DNA of 64,000 nucleotides from an uncultured Pelagibacteraceae bacterium (GCA_902588965.1 CACIRD010000002.1:1-64000), one strand, 5' to 3'; numbered from the stretch's first letter, positions 34,716 to 44,296 are shown. Made by a program: numbers and translations. The notes: generated by a model not told the origin, from the sequence alone.

Positions 34716-35804
34716 ATGATTATTGGATCAAATTCAGAAAATAGGGAAATTGAAAAAAGAATTGCGATTACCCCCGAGATTGTAAAAAAATATAAAAATC
34801 TAGGTTTTGAAGTTCAGTTAAAAAATAACTATGGCAGCCACATTGGGATAGATGATTCATTGTTTATTGAAGTTGGTGCAAAAATTATAAATGATGAGAA
34901 AGAATTAATAAATAGTTCTGATATTCTTATTCAATTCGCATTATTAAATAAAAATCAAATATCAATGACGAAAGAAAACCAAATTTTTGTTGGCTCATTT
35001 AATTCTATAGAAAATAAGGAAGAGTTAAATGATTTAAAATCAAAAAATATAAAATCTTTTTCTCTTGAGTTGTTGCCGCGTATTACTAGAGCACAATCGA
35101 TGGATATTCTTTCTTCACAAGCTAATCTTGCAGGTTATAAAGCAGTTTTAGAATCATTTTCTTATTTTGAAAAAGCAATACCAATGATGATGACTGCAGC
35201 AGGAACTATTCCGGCTGCAAAAGTATTAATCGTAGGTGCCGGTGTTGCAGGCCTACAAGCTATTGCTACAGCAAAAAGAATGGGTGCAATTGTTTTTGCA
35301 ACTGATGTAAGGTCAGCATCTAAAGAACAAGTAGAAAGTTTAGGAGGTAAATTTTTAACAGTTAAGGGTGCTGAAAATCTAGAAACAGAAGGCGGCTATG
35401 CAAAGGAAGCTACCGAAGATTTTAAAAAAAAACAAGAGGAACTATTAGCAGAAACATTAAAAAAAATAGATATTGTTATTTGCACAGCCTTGATTCCTGG
35501 AAAGAAAGCACCAGTAATAATAAATGAAAACATGATAAGCAATATGCAAAAAGGATCAGTAATTTATGATTTAGCAGCATCTCAGGGCGGCAATACAGCT
35601 TTCACAAAGGTAGATGAGATCGTTGATAAAAATGGGGTAAAAATTATGGGAGAAAGAAATATTTTAAATAAATTACCTGTTTCAGCCTCCAATCTTTATG
35701 CAAAAAATATGTTTAATTTTATTTCAAATCTTTATGATAAAGAAAATAAAAAAATAAACTTAAACATGGAAGATGAAATTGTTAATAAAACATTATTAAA
35801 ATAA
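34716..35804 (+). CDS. pntA: NAD(P) transhydrogenase subunit alpha part 1 (NAD-binding domain I)
   Basis: The 362-residue soluble dI subunit of the proton-translocating transhydrogenase binds NAD(H). It resembles alanine dehydrogenase: EKRIAITPEIVKKY near the start, LLPRITRAQSMDILSSQANLAGY near 113-135, and the Rossmann segment VGAGVAGLQAIATAKRMGA near 173-191. In many alphaproteobacteria PntA is split, and here the membrane part is the next gene, 3 bases on. The complex uses the proton gradient to make NADPH. A TATAAT box at 34702-34707 lies only 8 bases before the ATG, so a near-leaderless transcript is possible, though the DNA is AT-rich. Confidence 0.95.
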   Translation: MIIGSNSENREIEKRIAITPEIVKKYKNLGFEVQLKNNYGSHIGIDDSLFIEVGAKIINDEKELINSSDILIQFALLNKNQISMTKENQIFVGSFNSIENKEELNDLKSKNIKSFSLELLPRITRAQSMDILSSQANLAGYKAVLESFSYFEKAIPMMMTAAGTIPAAKVLIVGAGVAGLQAIATAKRMGAIVFATDVRSASKEQVESLGGKFLTVKGAENLETEGGYAKEATEDFKKKQEELLAETLKKIDIVICTALIPGKKAPVIINENMISNMQKGSVIYDLAASQGGNTAFTKVDEIVDKNGVKIMGERNILNKLPVSASNLYAKNMFNFISNLYDKENKKINLNMEDEIVNKTLLK

Positions 35805-35807
35805 ATT

Positions 35808-36116
35808 ATGGAAATTGACCCTTTTATATTCAGATTAAGTATTTTTATTCTATCAATTTTTGTTGGCTATTATGTAGTTTGGAGTGTGACTCCATCATTG
35901 CATACGCCATTAATGTCTGTAACTAACGCTATTTCTTCGGTCATTATTGTGGGTGCAATAATTGCATCACTAGCTGGAAACCCAGAAAATATTTTTGATA
36001 CAGCAAATATTTTTGGTTTTTTAGCAATAGTTCTTGCTGCAGTAAATATTTTTGGTGGATTTCTCGTAACGCAGAGAATGTTGGCAATGTATAAAAAAAA
36101 AAAGAAGGATAAATAA
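35808..36116 (+). CDS. pntAB: NAD(P) transhydrogenase subunit alpha part 2 (membrane domain)
   Basis: The 102-residue protein carries about three to four transmembrane helices and ends in a lysine-rich tail. The segment VVWSVTPSLHTPLMSVTNAIS is characteristic of the dII membrane part of the alpha subunit, and GGFLVTQRML ends the last helix. It pairs with PntB to form the proton channel. It is encoded between pntA part 1 and pntB with 3-base gaps, as expected for the three-gene alphaproteobacterial arrangement. Confidence 0.93.
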   Translation: MEIDPFIFRLSIFILSIFVGYYVVWSVTPSLHTPLMSVTNAISSVIIVGAIIASLAGNPENIFDTANIFGFLAIVLAAVNIFGGFLVTQRMLAMYKKKKKDK

Positions 36117-36119
36117 ATT

Positions 36120-37514
36120 ATGTCTCCAAACATTTTAGCAATTTTTTATTTAATATCTGGGGTTTTATTTATTTTGGCCCTAAGAGGTCTATCCTCACCT
36201 GAAACATCAAGACGGGGAAATTTATTTGGAATTATTGGAATGGCTATTGCAATAGGTGTTACCATTTTATCTATTGGCAATTTTTCAATTGGTTTTGTTT
36301 ATCTTTTAATTTTTTTAGTTATCGGCGGATCTTTGGGAGCATTTATAGCGTTTAGAATTCCCATGACAGCAATGCCAGAACTTGTTGCCGGATTTCATAG
36401 TTTAGTTGGTTTAGCAGCTGTATTTGTAGCGATTTCAGCCTTTTTAAAACCAGAAATTTTTAACTTAGGATACTCAGGAAATATAAAAATTGCTAGTTTG
36501 ATTGAAATGTCTCTTGGTGCAGCTATTGGAGCGATAACATTTACAGGATCAATAATAGCCTTTTTTAAGTTAAGAGGAATTATGTCAGGTTCGCCAATAA
36601 CATTTTTTGGACAGCATTATTTAAATTTACTTTTAGGATTGCTGTTAATTGGATTAATATTTTATTTATGCACCACCCAATCCGAAATATTATTTTGGAC
36701 CATAATTTCAATTTCATTTTTAGTTGGAGTATTATTAATCATTCCAATTGGTGGCGCTGATATGCCTGTAGTTATATCAATGCTAAATTCTTATTCTGGC
36801 TGGGCAGCAGCAGGGATTGGTTTCACATTAGAAAATTCTGCTTTAATTATAACTGGCGCACTAGTTGGCTCTTCAGGCGCTATTCTTTCGTATATTATGT
36901 GTAAAGGAATGAATAGATCTTTTTTTAATGTTATATTAGGTGGATGGGGTGCAACAGATCAAAGTTCAATCAAATCTTCAAAAGAGCAGAAACCTGTCAA
37001 AAGTGGCAATGCGGATGATGCTGCTTTTTTAATGAAAAATGCATCATCGGTAATTATTGTACCTGGCTATGGTATGGCAGTAGCTCAAGCACAACATGCT
37101 TTAAGGGAAATGGTAGATGCTCTAAAAAAAAATGGAGTAAAAGTTTCTTATGCGATACACCCAGTCGCCGGTAGAATGCCCGGACATATGAATGTATTGC
37201 TTGCAGAAGCAAATGTACCTTATGATGAAGTCTTTGAATTAGAAGAAGTAAACAATGATTTTGCAAACTGTGACGTTGCTTATGTAATCGGTGCGAACGA
37301 TGTAACTAATCCTGTGGCTAAAACAGATCCACAAAGTCCAATTTATGGAATGCCAATACTTGATGTAGAAAAATCTAAATCAGTTTTATTTGTAAAAAGA
37401 AGTCTTTCCCCTGGCTATGCGGGTATTGATAATGATCTTTTTTATAGAGAGAATACTTTAATGTTGTTTGCAGATGCAAAAAAAATGACAGAGGAAATTA
37501 GCAAAAACTTATAA
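36120..37514 (+). CDS. pntB: NAD(P) transhydrogenase subunit beta
   Basis: The 464-residue protein has about nine transmembrane helices (residues 1-260), then the soluble NADP-binding dIII domain. dIII contains VIIVPGYGMAVAQAQHALREM near 310, HPVAGRMPGHMNVLLAEANVPYD near 345 and VIGANDVTNPVAK, all standard PntB signatures. It completes the transhydrogenase with the two alpha subunits. A transaldolase-family gene follows after 5 bases and may belong to the same transcript, coupling NADPH supply and pentose metabolism (inference). Confidence 0.95.
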   Translation: MSPNILAIFYLISGVLFILALRGLSSPETSRRGNLFGIIGMAIAIGVTILSIGNFSIGFVYLLIFLVIGGSLGAFIAFRIPMTAMPELVAGFHSLVGLAAVFVAISAFLKPEIFNLGYSGNIKIASLIEMSLGAAIGAITFTGSIIAFFKLRGIMSGSPITFFGQHYLNLLLGLLLIGLIFYLCTTQSEILFWTIISISFLVGVLLIIPIGGADMPVVISMLNSYSGWAAAGIGFTLENSALIITGALVGSSGAILSYIMCKGMNRSFFNVILGGWGATDQSSIKSSKEQKPVKSGNADDAAFLMKNASSVIIVPGYGMAVAQAQHALREMVDALKKNGVKVSYAIHPVAGRMPGHMNVLLAEANVPYDEVFELEEVNNDFANCDVAYVIGANDVTNPVAKTDPQSPIYGMPILDVEKSKSVLFVKRSLSPGYAGIDNDLFYRENTLMLFADAKKMTEEISKNL

Positions 37515-37519
37515 ATTAA

Positions 37520-38218
37520 ATGAGTACTAGAATTTTTTGTGATATAGCAGAAATAAGCCAGGTAAAAAAGTTCAACAAAAAAAAAATTGTTAAAGGTTTT
37601 ACAACTAATCCCAGCTTAATGAGAAAAGCTGGAGCAAAAGATTATAGTGAATATTCAAAAAAAATACTTAAAGTTTGCAATAATAAACCAGTTTCTCTTG
37701 AAGTATTTGCTGACAACTATGAAAATATGATTAATCAAGCTAAAAAAATAAATAATTGGGGTAGCAATGTTTATGTGAAAATTCCTGTTGTTAATTCAAA
37801 AGGTAAATTTACTGGCAAAGTAATTAAAGAACTAAATAAAAAAAATATTAAGTTAAATATAACTGCGGTTTACAATGCTACCCAAACTAAAAAAATATTA
37901 AAAGTTATTAATAAAAAAACTAAGGTAATTATATCTATATTCGCAGGTAGAGCAGCTGATTCTGGTAAAGATCCATTACCTGAAATCATAAAAAGTTTGA
38001 AAATATCTAAAAATTTTAAAAATGTCATGATTTTGTGGGCAAGCGTTAGAGAGCCATATAATTATTTACAAGCTAAGCAATTAGGCTGTCATATAATTAC
38101 AATTCCCCCATCTATAATTGAAAAAATAGAAAAATTCGGTAAATCTTATAAAAAGTTGACTTTGGACACAGTTAAGACTTTTTTGGTTGATAGTAAGAAA
38201 TCAAATTTTAAAATATAG
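37520..38218 (+). CDS. Transaldolase family protein (FSA-like)
   Basis: The 232-residue TIM-barrel protein belongs to the short transaldolase/fructose-6-phosphate aldolase group. It has FCDIAEISQVKKF at the start, KGFTTNPSLM near 25-34, the Schiff-base Lys87 in YVKIPV, LNITAVYNATQ near 114 and FAGRAADSGKDP near 139. It probably acts in the non-oxidative pentose phosphate pathway along with the transketolase encoded at 48.7-50.7 kb. The Gly-Arg-x-x-D-x-G-x-D-P segment agrees with transaldolases rather than strict FSA, so either name is possible. Last gene before the second glycan islet. Confidence 0.85.
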   Translation: MSTRIFCDIAEISQVKKFNKKKIVKGFTTNPSLMRKAGAKDYSEYSKKILKVCNNKPVSLEVFADNYENMINQAKKINNWGSNVYVKIPVVNSKGKFTGKVIKELNKKNIKLNITAVYNATQTKKILKVINKKTKVIISIFAGRAADSGKDPLPEIIKSLKISKNFKNVMILWASVREPYNYLQAKQLGCHIITIPPSIIEKIEKFGKSYKKLTLDTVKTFLVDSKKSNFKI

Positions 38219-38266
38219 ATTATTATCCACTTTATTTGTTTTAAAAATTATAGTGAAAAACATAGT

Positions 38267-39265
38267 ATGAGTACAGCAGTTATTGTTTTAAATTGGAATG
38301 ATTGGAAAAATACAATCGATTGTTTGGAAAGTATATTTCAAAATAATGAAAAATTTGATGTTGTATATATAGACAATGGATCAACTTATAAACACTTCTC
38401 AAAAATTATTCAATGGACAAAGGGAGAAATAGTTTCTAACTCATTTTTTATAAAACCAAAAATAAAAAAAATCGGGAAAATTATAGAAATTAAAAGAAAT
38501 TTTGAAGTCCAAAAAAAAATTTTAGGAAATAAAAATTTATTTATCATAAAGAATAAAGTTAATTATGGCTTAACGAAGGGTTTAAATATTGGATATAAAT
38601 TTGCAATTAGAAATAACTATAAATATATCTTAAGAATAGATAATGATTTTATAATTAATAAAAATTATATAAGTCAAATATTAGAAACAATAAAAAAACC
38701 AAATATAGCTGCAGCATCTCCAAAAATAATGCACGCATATATTAAAAATAGCGTATGGTTTTCAGGTTTTAAAATGTCTTGGAGTTACCTTAAATTTCAA
38801 AGAACAATGAATTTACAAAAAAAAAGAATTTATGACAATCCATCGTTAAATAAAATTATAGAGACAGATATGGTTTGTGGATGCTGTTCAGCTTATAAGG
38901 TATCCGCCCTTAGAAAATCCGGATTAGGAGATGAGGAAATATTTTATGGTCCAGAAGATTTTGAATTATCTCATAGATTAAAAAAAATTGGAAAAATTGT
39001 ATGTAATCAGAAAATAATTACTTATCATAAAATTGGCAGAAGTTCCTCAATTGAAAAAAAAGAAAATAGAATTTTTCAAAGTACATATGGCTTTTTGATA
39101 ATTATAAAGAAAATGGGAACCTTATCCGATAAATTAATTGGATATACTTATATAAATTTAAGATTATTTTTTTACATAGTTACATTTAGAGATTACAAGT
39201 TTATAAGAGGATATTTTTGTGCAATTAAAAAATTTTTTTTTAATAAATTATGGTCAAAATCGTAA
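38267..39265 (+). CDS. Glycosyltransferase family 2
   Basis: The 332-residue protein starts AVIVLNWNDW, has YIDNGSTYKHF near 36, NYGLTKGLNIGYKFAIRN near 100-117 and LRIDNDFIINKNY near 124 with the acidic metal site. FYGPEDFELSHRLKKIG near 230 matches the rhamnosyltransferase-like C-terminal block. It opens a small islet between the transaldolase gene and tRNA-fMet, and overlaps the next membrane-protein gene by 16 bases. Donor and acceptor are unknown. Confidence 0.87.
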   Translation: MSTAVIVLNWNDWKNTIDCLESIFQNNEKFDVVYIDNGSTYKHFSKIIQWTKGEIVSNSFFIKPKIKKIGKIIEIKRNFEVQKKILGNKNLFIIKNKVNYGLTKGLNIGYKFAIRNNYKYILRIDNDFIINKNYISQILETIKKPNIAAASPKIMHAYIKNSVWFSGFKMSWSYLKFQRTMNLQKKRIYDNPSLNKIIETDMVCGCCSAYKVSALRKSGLGDEEIFYGPEDFELSHRLKKIGKIVCNQKIITYHKIGRSSSIEKKENRIFQSTYGFLIIIKKMGTLSDKLIGYTYINLRLFFYIVTFRDYKFIRGYFCAIKKFFFNKLWSKS

Positions 39266-40509
39266 ATCAAAATAAATTTTTAATTTTTTCATCTTTAGTA
39301 CTTTATGCTTCTCTACTAGTTGGTTTTTTTCTTGGGGAGGATTTAAATTCTGGAGCAACACAGGATTGGTATAAAACTGACTATCCTGTTATTAGAGATT
39401 TAACTATCAGTATTAAAAAAACTCTTTTAAACTATGAAAGTTATGGTCATAGACATTCACCACTATATTTAATTTTTTTAAGTTTATTTACAAAAATTGG
39501 TTTGTCTTTTGACCTGGTGAGGTTTTTACATTTAAATCTATCTTTATTTTTAATTTATTATTTTTATAAATGTTTAGTTTTACAATTTGAAAAAGTTGAT
39601 AGAAATATTCTCATATTTTTATCAATTTCAATTTTTCTTTCACCAACCTTTAGATCTTTGTCAATTTGGCCAAGCACAACAATAATTGGACTTATTTTCT
39701 TTTTAATTTCAATTTATGAGTTTTTAAAATTTAAAAAAAAGCAAACCGTTAATAAAGCATATAAGAATTTTTTTTATTTAATTCTAGCATCTTATATAAG
39801 TCCAAATTTTTCATTATTTGCGGTATATTTTTTTTATTATTATTTAAAAAAGCTAGATTTAAAAAATGTTTTTTATCTTTTTATTTTTGGTTTAGTTCTG
39901 TCAATACCAGCATTTTATTATGTTTTTATTCTAGGTATTAATTTTATATCACCTGGGTCTGAAATAGGGGTAGTCCAAGATACGAATAAATTAAGTTTCA
40001 ATATTTCAAATAAAATTCTTATAATAGGTTCTATTTTATTTTTTCATCTCATACCTTTAATTATAAATAAAAATTTAATACTAGAAATAATTCACCCATT
40101 AAAAAAGACACTTTTTAGTGCTCTGCTGTTTTTAATAATAAATGTTTATTTTTTTAATTATAATTTAGATTTTACAGGTGGAGGAATATTTTTACAAATT
40201 TCAAATATTTTTTTTAATAATAATTTATTTTTTTATGCTAGTTGCTTTATCTCTATTGTCATTTTAGTAGCTTTAGTAAAAAAAAATTTGAATAACTTTT
40301 TAATAATATTTTTGCTAGTCATTTCAAATATTCAATACACTATATACCATAAGTATTATGAACCATTGTTTTTGATTTTATTTTTTACTATTTTAGAAAA
40401 TCGTTTTAAAATAAAATTTTTCGAAAAAAAAATAAACCTGCTTTACTTGTATTTATTTTCTACTTTTTACATTTTTATTAGGGTTTTTAAATCTTTATAT
40501 TTTATATAA
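39250..40509 (+). CDS. Polytopic membrane protein, GT-C-like (hypothetical)
   Basis: The 419-residue protein has about 10-11 hydrophobic helices. The first external loop reads GEDLNSGATQDWYKTD, an acidic loop after helix one as in GT-C transferases (ArnT/PMT style), followed by YGHRHSPLYLIFLSL near 65. I do not recognise a named family. A polyprenyl-linked sugar transferase is plausible because of the adjacent GT2. It overlaps the GT2 by 16 bases and the convergent large membrane gene by 8 bases. Confidence 0.55.
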   Translation: MVKIVNQNKFLIFSSLVLYASLLVGFFLGEDLNSGATQDWYKTDYPVIRDLTISIKKTLLNYESYGHRHSPLYLIFLSLFTKIGLSFDLVRFLHLNLSLFLIYYFYKCLVLQFEKVDRNILIFLSISIFLSPTFRSLSIWPSTTIIGLIFFLISIYEFLKFKKKQTVNKAYKNFFYLILASYISPNFSLFAVYFFYYYLKKLDLKNVFYLFIFGLVLSIPAFYYVFILGINFISPGSEIGVVQDTNKLSFNISNKILIIGSILFFHLIPLIINKNLILEIIHPLKKTLFSALLFLIINVYFFNYNLDFTGGGIFLQISNIFFNNNLFFYASCFISIVILVALVKKNLNNFLIIFLLVISNIQYTIYHKYYEPLFLILFFTILENRFKIKFFEKKINLLYLYLFSTFYIFIRVFKSLYFI

Positions 40510-42139
40510 TGCAGGTCTTAGGAATGTAAACTTTTTTCTTTTTCTGATCGAAAGAAAAAGGCAAATCTATAAAATAAAAATTTTTAATATTTATTTTTTT
40601 ATCTAAAATTTTTAAATTGGTTTTATTTTTGTTTTCTCTTATAAAAATTAAATCTTCGTTTTCTATATTGTTTTTAATATTTTCATAAAATTTTTTGTCA
40701 TATGTTGATAAAATTTTGTTGTAATATACGTTTAATTTTGTTTCGCTATAGCCTGGTATTTTTTGGTTCGTTTTAAAATCTTGACTCATTAGTAAGTAAT
40801 AATAATGGTCACTAGTTAAATTATAGAAATATTTAATATTTGAACAATTTTTTTTAATGATTTCTTTAATTTCAAATAATTTATCAAAATGTTTCCATAC
40901 ATTTTTTTGGAAATACATATTTGCAAAAATTGAAATTTTATTACTGTTTAAACTTTCATTTTTAATTGATTTATAAACATATCCCCGATTAGCTTCGTTC
41001 TTTTCAAAGGGATTAGATAATAATGCTAGAAAAAAAATAATTAATACTGAAAGAAATTTAAAATTTATGTTTTGCAACCTATTTACCATGTAAGCATAGA
41101 CAATGTATCCTAAAATAGGACCACAAAATAACCTGAAACTATTAAATTTAAAAACTAGCATGTAATTTAAAAAGAGGGCAATTAATGCAACTAGTATTAT
41201 ATTAGTATTTATTTTTTTTTTATAATTAAAAATTTTACATAGATAAAGTATGCAAGATAAATTTAGTATCAATCCAAATAAATAAAAACTATTATTGTAA
41301 AAATTTTTAAAGCCTGAGATATATAAAAAAAAGAAGTTTTTCATCAAGTCATAATAAGAACTGTATACAGTATTCAACAGAATTTCTGGAATATATCTAT
41401 GCAATACCCAATCGTTATAAATTTCGTTTGATTTTAAAAATAAAATAAAAAATAAAAGAGGAAGTAAAAATCCTAAAAAATAAAATAAAGAATTATATGT
41501 AAATTTTTTTAAATCATTTTTATTTTCAAAATAAAGCAATATTACTGTTGAGATAGAAATTAAATATGAACATATCTTAAAACTTTCGCTAGATAAAAAG
41601 CATAATTGAATAGTTAGCCCAAATAGAAATATAGATAAATAGGATTTATTAAAATAAAATAAAATACCAGTCGTTATAAAAAAATAAACAAAATATGTAT
41701 GCCAAGGATAAACCGCATAAGGCTGAAAAAAAAATAATATAAATAAGAAAAAATAGCAGTAATAAATTGAGCTTATTTTTTTTAAAACTAAAGCAATATT
41801 TATAATAGATAAAATATATAAACTAGCAGATAAAATAATTAATGAAAAAACAGAATAATGAATTTTTAAAGCAATAGTTTGAAAAAAAAGTGTTAAAAAG
41901 CCATAATGAACAAAAAAATCTCTATACGGCATTTTACCATTTATAAAATCATTTGCGTTGGAAGCTACTAGACCCCAATGATAACCATCGTAATTAAACT
42001 TTCCCTGTTCAATAGAAAAAAAAAAGGAGTAAAAGCAAAAAGAAACTAGTATTAACCAAAAAAACCGTTCTTTTTGTAAATTTATTTCAATATATTTAAT
42101 TGATCTATCTAATAGATTATTTGATTTCAAGTTTTTCAA
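40502..42139 (-). CDS. Large polytopic membrane protein, GT-C-like (hypothetical)
   Basis: The 545-residue protein has about ten helices in the first 380 residues and a soluble C-terminal domain of about 150 residues. The first periplasmic loop has NYDGYHWG and then GKMPYRDFFVHYGFLT near 70-85. The Asp-Gly and PYRDF-x-x-x-YG pattern is typical of GT-C fold proteins of unknown sugar use. It overlaps the small upstream membrane gene by 23 bases on the same strand and converges on the 39.25 kb gene. Likely modifies a surface glycan or lipid on the periplasmic side (inference). Confidence 0.6.
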   Translation of the reverse strand: MKNLKSNNLLDRSIKYIEINLQKERFFWLILVSFCFYSFFFSIEQGKFNYDGYHWGLVASNANDFINGKMPYRDFFVHYGFLTLFFQTIALKIHYSVFSLIILSASLYILSIINIALVLKKISSIYYCYFFLFILFFFQPYAVYPWHTYFVYFFITTGILFYFNKSYLSIFLFGLTIQLCFLSSESFKICSYLISISTVILLYFENKNDLKKFTYNSLFYFLGFLLPLLFFILFLKSNEIYNDWVLHRYIPEILLNTVYSSYYDLMKNFFFLYISGFKNFYNNSFYLFGLILNLSCILYLCKIFNYKKKINTNIILVALIALFLNYMLVFKFNSFRLFCGPILGYIVYAYMVNRLQNINFKFLSVLIIFFLALLSNPFEKNEANRGYVYKSIKNESLNSNKISIFANMYFQKNVWKHFDKLFEIKEIIKKNCSNIKYFYNLTSDHYYYLLMSQDFKTNQKIPGYSETKLNVYYNKILSTYDKKFYENIKNNIENEDLIFIRENKNKTNLKILDKKINIKNFYFIDLPFSFDQKKKKVYIPKTCII

Positions 42140-42374
42140 AAATTTTATTTAAGTTTTTATTATAAAAGTCTTTTCTTTGATCAGAAATTTCTTCATTTGC
42201 CATTTTTTCCAATTTTTCATCAATAACATTAATAATAAATCTATCAAATTTTTCTGATTTTATAATACTAATTATTTCGTTTTTAAAAAAGGATATTGAA
42301 AACTTAATTGTTATTAAAATTGAAAAAATAATAACAAAAACCAATAAAATTATTTTTTTTAAATTATAATTCAT
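42117..42374 (-). CDS. Small single-helix membrane protein (hypothetical)
   Basis: The 85-residue protein has one strong N-terminal transmembrane segment (about residues 8-27, rich in Ile/Val/Phe) followed by a charged, probably helical tail with Glu/Lys-rich repeats. No family is recognised. Its start lies only 8 bases beyond the tRNA-fMet 3' CCA on the same strand, leaving no room for a separate leader, and its 3' end overlaps the 545-residue membrane protein gene by 23 bases. It may be an accessory subunit of that protein, or a small assembly factor. Confidence 0.55.
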   Translation of the reverse strand: MNYNLKKIILLVFVIIFSILITIKFSISFFKNEIISIIKSEKFDRFIINVIDEKLEKMANEEISDQRKDFYNKNLNKIFEKLEIK

Positions 42375-42382
42375 TTCAATTT

Positions 42383-42459
<77 letters not shown>

Positions 42460-42462
42460 GTG

Positions 42463-42669
42463 TTAAATTCTATTTTTTAGTTTGTTTAGTTTTTTAACTC
42501 GTTTTATGTTTTCCTGCAGAATTCTTTTCTTCTTTTCTGAGGGTTTTTCGTAAGTATCTTTAAGTTTAATAATCTTAAAAAAGCCATCTCTCTGAAGTTT
42601 TCTTTTTAAAACTCTCAGGGCTTGTTCGACATTATTATCTTTTACATCTATTTTAATAACTACCTCCAA
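42463..42669 (-). CDS. rpsU: 30S ribosomal protein S21
   Basis: The 68-residue basic protein has the S21 pattern: VDVKDNNVEQALRVLKRKLQRDGFF near residues 8-33, then YEKPSEKKKR and a Lys/Arg tail. S21 helps the small subunit select initiation sites. The gene is close to the end of the long minus-strand run and lies 3 bases upstream of the initiator tRNA, so the two initiation components may share a transcript. A 55-base spacer separates it from the trcR-like gene. Confidence 0.95.
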   Translation of the reverse strand: MEVVIKIDVKDNNVEQALRVLKRKLQRDGFFKIIKLKDTYEKPSEKKKRILQENIKRVKKLNKLKNRI

Positions 42670-42724
42670 AAAAGTGATTTAATAGCACTTTAATTTTTTT
42701 TTGTCTATAAAATTTGCTCATACT

Positions 42725-43288
42725 TTACTTTTGTTGTTTAGCTTTTTCTTTCTTTTCTTTTTTGATACGTCTTTCTGCTTTTTCTAAAGCTAGAATAAGA
42801 TCTTTTTGAGTAAATAAATTCATCGCAACTGGATCTTTGGCATTCAAATTATTAAAATTCCAATAACTTTTATTTCTAATAGAAGTTACTGAATTTTTAG
42901 TTATGCCAACAAGTTTAGCTATTTGTGAATCTTTTAATTGAGAGTGTTGTTTAATAAGCCACAAAGCCGAGTCCGGCTTATCTTGTCTTTTAGAAAGTGG
43001 AACATACTTTTTGATTTTTTTTTGCTCTCCCGAAATTTCAATATCACTCCCTTTTATTTGAAGTTTTCTGCCCTCATCTTTTGATGATAAATCAATTTCT
43101 TCTCTTGATAATTGGCCCGAAATTATTGGATTGTATGGTTTAATACCTTTTGCAACTTCTCCATCTGCTATACCTTGTACTTCAACTTCATGAAGATTAC
43201 AAAAATCTGCAATTTGTTTAAATGTTAATGTAGTATTTTCAACTAACCAAACAGCAGTTGCTATCGGCATTAAAAGTCCATTAGTCAT
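42725..43288 (-). CDS. trcR: TrcR-like cell-cycle regulator (DUF1013)
   Basis: The 187-residue protein matches DUF1013/TrcR, a transcriptional regulator conserved in alphaproteobacteria. It starts MPIATAVWLVENTTLTFKQIADFC, has VQGIADGEVAKGI near 39-51, KRQDKPDSALWLIKQH near 100-115 and a helix-turn-helix-like KDSQIAKLVGITKNSVTSIRN near 119-139. The tail is lysine-rich. It abuts rpmE with a 1-base overlap, the position it holds in many alphaproteobacteria. TrcR acts with the GcrA/CtrA network in some species; that link is not shown here. Confidence 0.87.
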   Translation of the reverse strand: MTNGLLMPIATAVWLVENTTLTFKQIADFCNLHEVEVQGIADGEVAKGIKPYNPIISGQLSREEIDLSSKDEGRKLQIKGSDIEISGEQKKIKKYVPLSKRQDKPDSALWLIKQHSQLKDSQIAKLVGITKNSVTSIRNKSYWNFNNLNAKDPVAMNLFTQKDLILALEKAERRIKKEKKEKAKQQK

Positions 43289-43515
43289 TATTTTTTATCA
43301 GATCTAAAATTTTGAAATTTTTTATTAAACTTGCTTACTCTTCCCTTGTCTAAAAGTTTTTGTTTTCCACCAGTCCAAGCAGAATGAGATTTTGGATCAA
43401 TTTCTAATTTTAAAACATCTCCCTCCGCACCCCAGGTCGATTTTGTTTCAAATTGAGTACCATCCGTCATTTCAACTTTTATCTTATGGTAATTTGGATG
43501 TATGTCTTTTTTCAT
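43288..43515 (-). CDS. rpmE: 50S ribosomal protein L31
   Basis: The 75-residue protein begins [19 protein letters not shown], has [25 protein letters not shown] near 42-66 and lacks the CxxC zinc ligands, so it is the zinc-independent alphaproteobacterial type. L31 bridges the 50S and 30S subunits. It overlaps trcR by 1 base and lies 35 bases downstream of suhB on the minus strand. Confidence 0.95.
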   Translation of the reverse strand: MKKDIHPNYHKIKVEMTDGTQFETKSTWGAEGDVLKLEIDPKSHSAWTGGKQKLLDKGRVSKFNKKFQNFRSDKK

Positions 43516-43550
43516 ATCGAGACTTATAGCAAAAGAAATTTATAAAACAA

Positions 43551-44291
43551 TTAAAAGTTATTAAGTTTTTTCAACATTTTTTCGTTAATAGATGAACTTG
43601 AAACTAATATTTCTAAGTTTTTGATCTTTTTCAAATTTATTGAATTTATTATTCCTCCAGCCTCTTTTACTAGGACAATTCCCGCAGCAACATCCCACAA
43701 ATTTAAATTTTCTTGAAAAAAGCCATCATATCTTCCAGATGCAACATATGCCATGTCTAGTGATGCACTACCAGTTTTTCTTGTTGATAAATTTACATTT
43801 TTAAATTTTTTTCCGTTAGTAGCAAAAAGGCATCTGCTAATTTCATTTTTTCTTGAAACTTTAATTCTTTTATTATTTAAAAATGAACCATTATTTTTTT
43901 CAGCATAAAAAGTTTCATTTTTAATTGGATCAAAAATTAAACCACAAACTATTTCATCATGAGATTGTAGAGCAATTGAAATCGCAAAATGAGGAACTCC
44001 ATGTAAAAAATTTGATGTTCCATCAATAGGATCAATAATCCATATATTTTTTTCATCTTTATTTTTGATTAACCCAGATTCCTCGCTAAGAATTGAATAA
44101 TTTTTTTTTGATTTTAATAATTCATTTATAAGAATTTTTTCAACCTTTGTATCCGCGTTGGTTACAAAATCTGAAGGACCTTTTACTGAAACTTGCAAGT
44201 TTTCTATTTCACCAAAATCTCTTATTAGTAATTTTGATGCTTTTTCGCTTGCTTTTATCATAATATTTAAATTGGGCGAAATAGAGTTCAT
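43551..44291 (-). CDS. suhB: Inositol monophosphatase family protein
   Basis: The 246-residue Mg-dependent sugar-phosphate phosphatase has LSEESG near 72, the metal-site motif WIIDPIDGTSNFLHG near 82-96 and NLWDVAAGIVLVKEAGG near 200-216, all family hallmarks. SuhB removes phosphate from inositol-1-phosphate and related substrates, and in enterobacteria also supports rRNA transcription antitermination. It follows efp by 5 bases on the minus strand. Substrate in this organism is not determined. Confidence 0.92.
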   Translation of the reverse strand: MNSISPNLNIMIKASEKASKLLIRDFGEIENLQVSVKGPSDFVTNADTKVEKILINELLKSKKNYSILSEESGLIKNKDEKNIWIIDPIDGTSNFLHGVPHFAISIALQSHDEIVCGLIFDPIKNETFYAEKNNGSFLNNKRIKVSRKNEISRCLFATNGKKFKNVNLSTRKTGSASLDMAYVASGRYDGFFQENLNLWDVAAGIVLVKEAGGIINSINLKKIKNLEILVSSSSINEKMLKKLNNF

Positions 44292-44296
44292 AATAT

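Noticed and set aside
39250-40509. O-antigen polymerase (Wzy) annotation for the membrane protein
   Set aside because: Hydrophobic profile alone cannot separate Wzy from GT-C proteins, and the acidic first loop favours the latter.
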